From contig JARJHS010000001.1 of NCBI GenBank assembly GCA_029269725.1, forward strand, positions 496,001 to 560,000: a DNA stretch of 64,000 bases, in the 5' to 3' direction. Position 1 is the first letter of the stretch. Each line of letters opens with the position of its first letter. The DNA comes from Pollutibacter soli. GTDB taxonomy: Bacteria; Bacteroidota; Bacteroidia; Chitinophagales; Chitinophagaceae. Position numbers and translations under genes: made by a program. The notes under the pieces are model-generated. The model did not search any database and was not told where the DNA came from. It saw only the letters and a program-made list of their open reading frames with translations. Below are positions 36,756-44,332 of the stretch, piece after piece.

Positions 36756-37871
36756 ATGATATCTGTAACTAAAAAATTCTTTTTTGTTGTTTCGTTGATG
36801 CTCAGCGTACAATTTCTGAATGCACAAACGCTGAATAGTATTTACAAGGCAGGTGAAGCGGGTTACAATTGTTTTAGAATTCCGGCGATTGTAAAATCTA
36901 CAAAGAATACAATGCTTGCTTTTGCAGAAGCAAGAGTGAAGAATTGCGGTGATGCAGGTGATATCGACATCGTTCTAAAACGATCAATGGACGGAGGCAA
37001 AACCTGGTCCGATATCATCTTGGTCTGGAATGATGCTGAAAATACCTGCGGTAATCCGGCACCTGTGGTGGATGAAAGTACAGGCAACATTGTTCTGGTT
37101 ACTACCTGGAACCTTGGAACGGATCATGAAAGGGACATCATCGCTCAAACGAGCAAGGATAGCCGAAGAGTGTATGTTCTCAATTCTGCCGATGATGGCG
37201 TGACCTGGTCTGCAGCTAAAGAAATCACATCAACTACAAAGAAAGCAGACTGGACCTGGTATGCGACCGGTCCGTGCAACGGTATTCAAATGCGTGAAGG
37301 CCCACATAAAGGCAGACTTGTAATCCCTTGCGATCATATTGAAGCTGCTTCAAAAAAATATTATTCTCATTCTATTCATTCAGATGATGGAGGTGTCAGC
37401 TGGACACTCGGTGGTACCACGCCGATGGATTCTGTAAATGAATGTACAGTAGCAGAATTGCCTGGTGGTAAGCTGATGTTGAACATGCGTAACTATGGGA
37501 AGTTGAAAAAATTCCGCCAGGTAGCCATCAGTGATGATGGTGGGGAGTCCTGGAAAGATCAGCATTGGGATATGCAACTGCCTGAACCCATTTGCCAGGG
37601 TAGTTTGATCTGGTACAACTATCCAGGGAAAAAACCAATGCTCGCTTTTTCGAATCCGGCAAATCAAAAATCAAGATCGAATATGACAGTGAAGCTAAGC
37701 ACCAACAAAGGTAAATCCTGGAAAAAGAAGGTGGAGCTTTACGCCGGTCCATCAGCATATTCAAATCTTGTCGTACTTCCCAATGGTAATCTCGCTTGCT
37801 TTTATGAAGCCGGAGTAGCTAAGCCGTATGAAGGAATTGTTTTCGAAGAAATCGACTTTTCCAGATTGTAA
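36756..37871 (+). CDS. nanH: Exo-alpha-sialidase, GH33
   Basis: A secreted glycosidase that releases terminal sialic acids. It has 371 residues with a signal peptide ending near FLNAQ. All GH33 hallmarks are visible: Arg41 in FRIPA, probable acid/base Asp66 (NCGDAGDIDIV), Glu229 assisting the nucleophile, Arg245 (LNMRN) and Arg307 completing the triad, and Tyr335 (SAYSNLVV) as nucleophile. Asp-boxes SMDGGKTW, SADDGVTW, SDDGGVSW and SDDGGESW are present. It contrasts with the altered paralogues at 26896 and 38934. It is the best evidence that real sialic acids are among the substrates of the island. Confidence 0.93.
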   Translation: MISVTKKFFFVVSLMLSVQFLNAQTLNSIYKAGEAGYNCFRIPAIVKSTKNTMLAFAEARVKNCGDAGDIDIVLKRSMDGGKTWSDIILVWNDAENTCGNPAPVVDESTGNIVLVTTWNLGTDHERDIIAQTSKDSRRVYVLNSADDGVTWSAAKEITSTTKKADWTWYATGPCNGIQMREGPHKGRLVIPCDHIEAASKKYYSHSIHSDDGGVSWTLGGTTPMDSVNECTVAELPGGKLMLNMRNYGKLKKFRQVAISDDGGESWKDQHWDMQLPEPICQGSLIWYNYPGKKPMLAFSNPANQKSRSNMTVKLSTNKGKSWKKKVELYAGPSAYSNLVVLPNGNLACFYEAGVAKPYEGIVFEEIDFSRL

Positions 37872-37979
37872 AAAATAAAAAATAACCCCTGTGTTCTATG
37901 TTCATCCGATGTAGTGCGGAAAAAATTTGAACCACATAGGCACATAGGAAACAAAGTATACGCAAAAATAAACAGGATT

Positions 37980-38912
37980 GTGCTTACAGCTAAAAATCTC
38001 AAAGGAAACTGGGGAACCTTACTGTTACCCATCAACGAAGACAATTCCATCGACTTCGGACGATTGGGAAATGAACTGGATTACATGACCGCAGCAAAGA
38101 TTGATGGCATATACTCCAATGGTACAGCAGGGGAGTTCCACAATCAATCAGAAGCAGAGTTTGATAAGATACAGGAATTGATGGCCGAAAAATGTCGTCG
38201 TGCCGGAATGCCTTTTCAGATTGGTGCGAGCCATCCTTCTCCGTTGATTTCATTGGAAAGATTGCGAAGAGCCAGATCATTGAATCCTTCAGCTTTTCAG
38301 ATCATTCTTCCTGATTGGGTAACACCAAATTCTAAGGAGAGAACTGACTTCATAGCAGGGATGGTTGACGCAGCTGCTGATATTCCACTCGTACTGTATA
38401 ATCCGCCTCACGCAAAACAGGTATTGAATCCATCAGACCTGCAGGAATTATCAAAAACATTTCCGCAATTGATTGGTGTGAAACTAGCAGGTGGAAATGA
38501 AGATTGGTTTAGGCAGATGAAATGGAGCATCGACTCATTTTCCGTGTTTGTACCAGGGCATTTTCTTGCTACAGGTTTTGCAACAGGCGTTGCCGACGGC
38601 GCTTATTCGAATGTAGCGTGTATTAATCCCAAAGCAGCACAGGATTGGTGGAACCAGATGCAAACCGATATCAGGAGCGCTATCAGCTTGCAGGAAAGGA
38701 TACTCGCTTTTTTTGAAGAATGTATCGTGCCATTTAAGAATGCCGGTTTCTCAAATCCGGCGCTCGATAAACTCCTTGCCGCGGTCGGCGGCTGGTCTGA
38801 TATAGGAACAAGATTGCGTTGGCCATATCGCTGGATCCCTCCTGATGTGGTAAAGAAAGTGGCTGACCGCGCTAAATACCATCTACCGGAATTTTTTAAA
38901 GTACAGTTATAA
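37980..38912 (+). CDS. DHDPS-family aldolase/lyase (second in island)
   Basis: A class I aldolase-fold protein. The frame opens at a GTG at 37914, but homology begins at LKGNWGTLLLPINEDNSIDF, so I take the GTG at 37980, which has AGGA a few bases upstream. It is then 310 residues. The signature SNGTAGEFHNQSEAEF replaces the NAL GSNGEG loop. Tyr140 (LVLYNPPHAKQ) and Schiff-base Lys168 (IGVKLAGG) are in place. The loop differs enough from the nanA-like paralogue at 28154 to suggest another substrate, for example a 2-keto-3-deoxy sugar acid made by the nearby enolase-superfamily enzyme. Confidence 0.85.
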   Translation: MLTAKNLKGNWGTLLLPINEDNSIDFGRLGNELDYMTAAKIDGIYSNGTAGEFHNQSEAEFDKIQELMAEKCRRAGMPFQIGASHPSPLISLERLRRARSLNPSAFQIILPDWVTPNSKERTDFIAGMVDAAADIPLVLYNPPHAKQVLNPSDLQELSKTFPQLIGVKLAGGNEDWFRQMKWSIDSFSVFVPGHFLATGFATGVADGAYSNVACINPKAAQDWWNQMQTDIRSAISLQERILAFFEECIVPFKNAGFSNPALDKLLAAVGGWSDIGTRLRWPYRWIPPDVVKKVADRAKYHLPEFFKVQL

Positions 38913-38933
38913 CAAAACTCAACTCACCCCGCC

Positions 38934-40256
38934 ATGAGAAAAAAATTATTACAGGCAATTCTGTTGATGATATGCAGTAATACTGTGGTCGCGCAGGCAA
39001 TCGATACTACCGACCGTATCGCGGATACGATCAATATCCAGGATAAAAATTATTCAACAAAGAAACTTCCGGGCGGTTTGCAGGTGAAAGAAGACATTGG
39101 TATAGCAAGTTTCCCCTGGGTAAATGCGAAACTAATTCACCAGGCGCGTAACCGGATGGGAGGTCTTTACGAGACACGTGCTACGGTAACCCCCAAAGGT
39201 GATTATTTACTGATGTTTCCCGATGGTGGTCACTACGGGCCAGCAAAAGGGAAGAAAGTAAATGACATGCTTTCGATGCGCTCCCGTGACAAAGGAAAAA
39301 CATGGGAGCCGGCAGTCATAGCATTCGATATCGATTACAACCAGCATGGCTTTATACCCTTCATTCCCAAAGGCAGCTCACGAATTTATGCCTTTGGAAC
39401 GCAACCGATTGTTACACTTTATAATCCCGAAAACGGCTTGCAGGAAAATTCGCCTATAGGTTTCCGTTATTCCGATGATGACGGGTTTCATTGGTCCGAA
39501 GTGAGAATAATTCAACCGAAGAACGACTCCGGTTTTCGAGGAATGTCGGTAATGCGCATGACCGAGACCGATAAAGGCACCTGGATACTCGGCTCGCATG
39601 AAGGCGACTGGAGCTACAAGCCTTTGATCACCCGCCAGTATTTACTTCGTTCAACTGACCAGGGAAAAAGCTGGGAATTATTACCCGGCCGAAGACATGG
39701 CGGTTGGCATGCAAAAGGTTTCGGTCGAATGGATGAAGGTCGCCCGCTGGCTTTACAAGGAGATAGCGTATTTCTGATGACGCGTACCCCGGAAGGCCAT
39801 TTCTGGTCAGCATACAGCGGTGATGATGGTAAAACATGGTCGGAACTGAAACCAACACCACTCGTACAACCTGATGCGCCGCCAATGCTGTACAAACTTT
39901 CTGATAACAAAACACTGATCGCTTTTCATCACAATCGGCATCATGACCTGAATTATACAGGCCTGAGCGGCACAAAGAGGGAAATCATGATGGACAGATC
40001 CGAATTGTGGTTTTCGCTTTCTTATGATAATGGACATAGCTGGACGGAGCCGCAATTATTTTTATTGAATGCATTGGCAGAGTCATATCCATCGCATTTC
40101 AGAAATTATCAGTGCAGTTATATCGATGCATTTGTTGACCAGGGGCAGATACACATTTTTATGCCGCATCGCTGGCAGCGTGTCGTGTATTTTACGGTCA
40201 AAGAATCAGATCTGAAAAAATTTCCTACGAAGAAAACGTTGTTGTCGGCTAAATAA
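38934..40256 (+). CDS. BNR/Asp-box sialidase-like propeller, divergent
   Basis: A secreted 440-residue protein (signal peptide ending near VVAQA). Asp-boxes are visible (SRDKGKTW, SDDDGFHW, STDQGKSW, SGDDGKTW, SYDNGHSW). The position of the FRIP motif instead reads YETRATVTPKGDYLLMFPDGG, so the GH33 arginine plus proline motif is missing, and no clear LNMRN segment is found. It is 22 nt after the second aldolase gene. It could be a glycosidase of a newer propeller family, or a carbohydrate-binding protein. Activity on sialic acid should not be assumed. Confidence 0.78.
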   Translation: MRKKLLQAILLMICSNTVVAQAIDTTDRIADTINIQDKNYSTKKLPGGLQVKEDIGIASFPWVNAKLIHQARNRMGGLYETRATVTPKGDYLLMFPDGGHYGPAKGKKVNDMLSMRSRDKGKTWEPAVIAFDIDYNQHGFIPFIPKGSSRIYAFGTQPIVTLYNPENGLQENSPIGFRYSDDDGFHWSEVRIIQPKNDSGFRGMSVMRMTETDKGTWILGSHEGDWSYKPLITRQYLLRSTDQGKSWELLPGRRHGGWHAKGFGRMDEGRPLALQGDSVFLMTRTPEGHFWSAYSGDDGKTWSELKPTPLVQPDAPPMLYKLSDNKTLIAFHHNRHHDLNYTGLSGTKREIMMDRSELWFSLSYDNGHSWTEPQLFLLNALAESYPSHFRNYQCSYIDAFVDQGQIHIFMPHRWQRVVYFTVKESDLKKFPTKKTLLSAK

Positions 40257-40388
40257 ATCTTTTGTTGTCATAACGGTTAGTTTTAGGGGTATTTGGAAGC
40301 TGATCAGGTTGTATCATGTCGCAGATTTCTATCTATCGCATCATGCAGCCTGAGACCTTCCTTCAGGGCTGTACGCAGGAGATGGGAG

Positions 40389-40408
40389 CCAGCCTGCCGG
40401 CAGGCTGG
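40389..40408. repeat. 20-bp perfect GC-rich palindrome
   Basis: CCAGCCTGCCGGCAGGCTGG lies 133 nt after the BNR gene. There is no T tract. The 323-bp gap 40257-40579 holds this palindrome, the two-hairpin element at 40476 and no gene. Confidence 0.6.
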
Positions 40409-40475
40409 GCAGTAGATTCAAAGAGTAGCAGATAATATCAACATTTAGATATGCAGAGCAAACGTATACTATAAA

Positions 40476-40560
40476 GTCCCGTAGGGACGATGATCTTATA
40501 GCCCCGGATTTCAATCCGGGGTTTGAAAAAAACATGTTGAATCCGGATTTCAATCCGGGG
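40476..40560. repeat. Two-hairpin element, variant stems
   Basis: GTCCC-GTA-GGGAC (40476-40488), linker GATGATCTTATAG, then CCCCGGATT-TC-AATCCGGGG (40502-40521), and a second, incomplete copy of the large hairpin at 40542-40560. The layout, GTA loop and linker match the array at 33813-34120 (linker GACGATCTTATAG there), but stem bases differ in paired fashion. It ends 19 nt before the start codon of the next gene. Confidence 0.75.
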
Positions 40561-40579
40561 ATTTGAAAATAAAATTGAA

Positions 40580-41536
40580 ATGTCATTCAAAATTTTAATA
40601 GGGGTTGACGATTTTAACGAAGAACAAATCGACAGAATCCGTCGTTCTGTCAATGTTTTAGGAACAATTGAAATCATTAGTCAGGGGGCGACACCTGTAG
40701 AATATATTTTAGCATTGAAGTCTGCAGATATTTGTATCGGTTGGCCAAAGCCGGAATGGATAAAAAATTCAAGGCTTGGATTTTTACAGATTGGTAGTAG
40801 CGGATGGGATAATTATCAGAATCTTGGTCTGGAAACAAAAGAAAATTTTGCATTGTGTACAGGTAAAGGTTTATATACCATCGGTGTTGCTGAACATGCG
40901 ATTGCAATGATGTTTGCATTGGTTCGTCGAATACCGGTGCATGTACATGATAAAGATCATAAAGAGTTCCGGAGACATTTGCCGTATGCAAGCGAGATTG
41001 AGGGAGCAACTGCATGCATCATCGGAATGGGTGAAATAGGAAAAGCAATACAAAAACGCTGTGAGGGACTTGGAATGAAATCGATTGCTGTTGTCAGGTC
41101 TATAAATAATGCAGACAAGAATTCAGCTACAAGGTATTTTGATTTTGAACGCCTCCATGAAGCGATCACAGATGCTGATCATATTTTTTTGACAATTCCT
41201 GCCAGTCCCGGAAATGCCGGGCATTTCAGTGATGCATTTTTCAGTGCATGCAAATCGTCTGCATACTTTTATAATATTTCCAGAGGATCAAATGTCGATG
41301 AAGAAGCATTGTTGAATGCATTGACAAAAAACAAAATTGCGGGAGCAGGGCTCGATGTTACAAATATTGAGCCTTTACCAAAAGATAGCAGGCTTTGGGA
41401 GCTGGGTGACAATGTACTGATCACCGGACATAGCGCGGGATTAACCAATGGATTTGCAGAAAGATTCTGCCAGCTCACAATCAATAATCTCAACAACTAT
41501 TTCAATAAACAGCCCCTCATCAACAGGGTGATCTAA
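40580..41536 (+). CDS. D-2-hydroxyacid dehydrogenase family protein (second in island)
   Basis: A 318-residue NAD(P)-dependent dehydrogenase. Rossmann motif GMGEIGKAIQ is near residue 152. Catalytic Arg (YNISRGSNVDEE), Glu (DVTNIEPLP) and His (ITGHSAGL) are all present. It resembles the dehydrogenase at 31763 in layout but differs through most of the sequence, so the two probably take different substrates. The enolase-superfamily gene starts 12 nt after its stop, making a two-gene unit. A two-hairpin repeat sits just upstream of its start. Confidence 0.88.
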   Translation: MSFKILIGVDDFNEEQIDRIRRSVNVLGTIEIISQGATPVEYILALKSADICIGWPKPEWIKNSRLGFLQIGSSGWDNYQNLGLETKENFALCTGKGLYTIGVAEHAIAMMFALVRRIPVHVHDKDHKEFRRHLPYASEIEGATACIIGMGEIGKAIQKRCEGLGMKSIAVVRSINNADKNSATRYFDFERLHEAITDADHIFLTIPASPGNAGHFSDAFFSACKSSAYFYNISRGSNVDEEALLNALTKNKIAGAGLDVTNIEPLPKDSRLWELGDNVLITGHSAGLTNGFAERFCQLTINNLNNYFNKQPLINRVI

Positions 41537-41548
41537 ATGATATAACGG

Positions 41549-42676
41549 ATGCGGATAAGCGGAATTACAACAAGAATCGTAAGACAATCGTCAGACCTTT
41601 GGTACGCGCCAAACCCAATACCTCCGGGCTATACACCGTATTTTGATTTTCCGTTGACAACCATTCACACAACGGAAGGTGTTGAAGGTTATACAATGGA
41701 TTATGGACCATTAGGTCAGGGGAGGCCATCTGCTCATGCAGTACATGATATTTATTATCACGACCTGGTGGGAAAAAATCCGCTGCATCATGAAGCCATC
41801 TGGCAGGAGTTCAGGAAAAAACAACGGCATCTTTATAATTTCCGTGAAGCTATCTGGGGAAATCTTGATGTTGCATTATGGGATATCAAAGGGAAAGTTG
41901 CTGGAATGTCGATTGCAACATTACTCGGCAAAGTGCGTGACAAAATTCCGACTTACAGCAGTTGTCCACCACAAACCGTTCTGACTATTGATGATGTTGC
42001 TGAACAGATCCTGAAAAAAATCAACCAGGGATTTCGTGGGGTGAAACTGCAATTGTCTGGCGGTTCAAAAATTGATATTCCAAAACTGAAGAAAGCAAGG
42101 GAAGTTGCTGGCGACGATTTTCCATTAATGCTGGATTCTTCCGCTGTTCTCAGTTTTGAAGACGCCTTAAAAATCGGTTATGCGTTGGATGAATTGAAAT
42201 ACGAATGGTTTGAAGAGCCGTTTCCTGATGCACATATTCTTCAATTGAAAAAATTATCACAGGCCGTTAGAACACCTGTCCTTGCTGCGGAAACGGTTGG
42301 CGTTTTTGAACTACCACACTATATGACCGATGGCGCGATCGATATCATCCGCGGCGATGTACATCACAAAAGTGGAATTACCGGTGTGATGAAGGCGATA
42401 GCCATGTGTGAATTGATGGGTTACGAATTTGAAATTCATACTGCTGCAGCACCTTTACTCGATATTGCCAATCTTCATGTAGGCTGTGCAACACGCCTGA
42501 CGCGTTTTATGGAATCACATCATCCCATGTTCAGGTTTGGTTTAAAAAACAATCCCCTGGAGATTGATGCGGAGGGATACCAGCATTGTCCGACCGGTCC
42601 CGGGCTGGGAGTGGAGATCGACTGGGATTGGATGGATGATCATACAGTGAAAATGATTAAAGATCAGCAGGAATAG
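41549..42676 (+). CDS. Enolase-superfamily (mandelate racemase/muconate lactonizing) sugar-acid enzyme
   Basis: A 375-residue cytoplasmic enzyme that abstracts the proton alpha to a carboxylate; most relatives dehydrate sugar acids. Metal ligands are visible as Asp196 (LMLDSS), Glu222 (YEWFEEPF) and Glu248 (LAAET). Asp270 (IIRGDVHHKSG) and His297 (EIHTAAAP) make the mandelate-racemase-type dyad. The KxK lysine motif reads GVKLQ, so the second lysine is Gln168. That leaves the His/Asp dyad as main base, as in several sugar-acid dehydratases. With the second aldolase it could form a non-phosphorylative dehydratase/aldolase branch. Confidence 0.87.
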   Translation: MRISGITTRIVRQSSDLWYAPNPIPPGYTPYFDFPLTTIHTTEGVEGYTMDYGPLGQGRPSAHAVHDIYYHDLVGKNPLHHEAIWQEFRKKQRHLYNFREAIWGNLDVALWDIKGKVAGMSIATLLGKVRDKIPTYSSCPPQTVLTIDDVAEQILKKINQGFRGVKLQLSGGSKIDIPKLKKAREVAGDDFPLMLDSSAVLSFEDALKIGYALDELKYEWFEEPFPDAHILQLKKLSQAVRTPVLAAETVGVFELPHYMTDGAIDIIRGDVHHKSGITGVMKAIAMCELMGYEFEIHTAAAPLLDIANLHVGCATRLTRFMESHHPMFRFGLKNNPLEIDAEGYQHCPTGPGLGVEIDWDWMDDHTVKMIKDQQE

Positions 42677-42787
42677 CATCCTGATTTTGGTGTGGTCCGG
42701 AAATAAAGTTATTGTTTCTTGCGAGTCCTGGATCTTATTTTTTGCCCGGAATAACTTTCCTGATTTCAGAGGCAAGCTTCAGCTGCC

Positions 42788-43336
42788 TTGAAAAAGATCG
42801 CCGTAATCCCCGTTTTACTAGTTCTCCTCTATTTATTTTCCTTTTCAAAATGCAGAAAGGAAGAACCGGTTCAGCAATTGCCGCCGGAAACAACCTATGG
42901 AGCAATGGCTTTTGGATGTAAGGTAAATGGTGAAATTTTTGTTCCAAGGGATAGTTGGGGAGAGATTGTGTTATATGCACAATATATTTACTTGGACGAT
43001 AATCATGGTAAAGGTTGGTTCCTGAATATTTCCGCTGTTGACAATAAAGCAACGGTTCTGACGTCCATGAGCATCGGAACCGACAGTCTGTGGCTGGATC
43101 AGGATAGCACATATCCATTTAAAATTGAAAAGGGCTTTCCAATTGGCGAATTTCGAAATTATCCTAATGGATCTTTAAATGAATTTATAGTCCGAAATGC
43201 AGATAGCGGACAACTATTTATCACAAAACATGATGTTTCAAGGAGAATTTTAGCTGGTCGATTCTGGTTTGATGCCACCAATGAATATGGTAAAAAAGTG
43301 CAGATCAGAGAAGGCCGGTTCGATGTTGTTTATTAA
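42788..43336 (+). CDS. Small lipoprotein of unknown function
   Basis: A 182-residue predicted lipoprotein. The start is a TTG at 42788 giving MKKIAVIPVLLVLLYLFSFSKC, with Cys22 as lipidation site. The mature part opens with a proline-rich stretch and then YGAMAFGCKVNGEIFVPRDSWG, a pattern common in small Bacteroidota lipoproteins of the DUF6252-like kind, though I cannot confirm the family. It is otherwise beta-rich. It converges on the demethylase-like gene and has no operon partner. Confidence 0.65.
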   Translation: MKKIAVIPVLLVLLYLFSFSKCRKEEPVQQLPPETTYGAMAFGCKVNGEIFVPRDSWGEIVLYAQYIYLDDNHGKGWFLNISAVDNKATVLTSMSIGTDSLWLDQDSTYPFKIEKGFPIGEFRNYPNGSLNEFIVRNADSGQLFITKHDVSRRILAGRFWFDATNEYGKKVQIREGRFDVVY

Positions 43337-43377
43337 ATTGTCTTCCCAAAAATTACCATGGAAGTGAATAAACACCA

Positions 43378-44304
43378 TTATTCCAGAATCCTCCTCTTCA
43401 ATGTATCCTTTTTTCCAACAAGTCCTTTATACACCAACGAATCTTCTGACATTGTTTCTACAGCCATGATCAACTTCTGCTTTTCCAGAACATTAAGTTC
43501 ATCTACGGGATAGAAATAAGTCCTGATCGTAAAAAGAAATGCATTGATCTCCGGGAAGCCGATGAGGTTTTGCTTCTCCGTCCTGATAAAAAGCGGACTG
43601 TGCTGACCTACTTTTCTGCCATGCCATAGGGCTGCTGACATGCCGTGCGGTACAATTGGATGATGATTCAATCTGTCGTCCGTTGAAATCCCCCAGGCAA
43701 ACCTGAAGAACGGCCCCTTCGTTACAACCGACTGTAACATTTTTTGTACATGCGGCCGTTGCTTTTCCATGCCGGGTACGGGTTCGTGAACAGCGTCAAA
43801 CCCGCGACCGATCTTATCTTCAGCCGCCCAGTGATTAGGAGCACAGATGTGCAGTGCAATCATTTTATTTTCATCTCCGGTCAATTGCCATATAGCAAAA
43901 TCTTCCTGGAGCTGAGAGCACAAAGCATCTAAGACACTCACGTATTTATCACCGCGAATTTTATCAGATGATGTATCCCATTGAATAATTTCATTGGTGA
44001 TCAGGTTGTAAATTCCTTTAGAACCCGAATTTTCAAACGCTTCAAACGAATCAGGATTTTCGCTGATCATTTTTGAAAGTATAAATTCAGTAACCGGAGT
44101 CAATGTTTCTTTTGAAACAGGAAAATCAGGATGGTATTTTTTCAGATTTTCCCTTCTGCATACTTCTTTGTTGGTTATATATCTCTTGTAATTGTGATCG
44201 ATATGAAAGAAAATGTTATACGGCGCCTGATCCGTTCTGCTGAAAGGAAATAAACCCGGTGCAACACTGTATTGTCCATTCAGAAAAGGCAGGTATTTCA
44301 TCAA
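43378..44304 (-). CDS. DUF3445-family heme-dependent oxidative N-demethylase-like protein
   Basis: A soluble 308-residue protein matching the DUF3445 family (heme-dependent oxidative N-demethylase alpha-like). Seen: LPFLNGQYSVAPGLFPF at the start, DFAIWQLTGDENKMIALHICAPNHWAAEDKIGRGFDAVHEPVPG in the middle and the later RTEKQNLIGFPEINAFLFTIRTYFYP. In the characterised enzyme this family demethylates a tertiary amine with O2. No beta, gamma or delta subunit gene is nearby. It lies 28 nt downstream of the gamma-glutamyltransferase gene, so the two may share a transcript. Two adjacent methionines make the start ambiguous by one codon. Confidence 0.8.
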   Translation of the reverse strand: MMKYLPFLNGQYSVAPGLFPFSRTDQAPYNIFFHIDHNYKRYITNKEVCRRENLKKYHPDFPVSKETLTPVTEFILSKMISENPDSFEAFENSGSKGIYNLITNEIIQWDTSSDKIRGDKYVSVLDALCSQLQEDFAIWQLTGDENKMIALHICAPNHWAAEDKIGRGFDAVHEPVPGMEKQRPHVQKMLQSVVTKGPFFRFAWGISTDDRLNHHPIVPHGMSAALWHGRKVGQHSPLFIRTEKQNLIGFPEINAFLFTIRTYFYPVDELNVLEKQKLIMAVETMSEDSLVYKGLVGKKDTLKRRILE

Positions 44305-44332
44305 TTTCCGTTTCCATCAACAATGATTTTCG

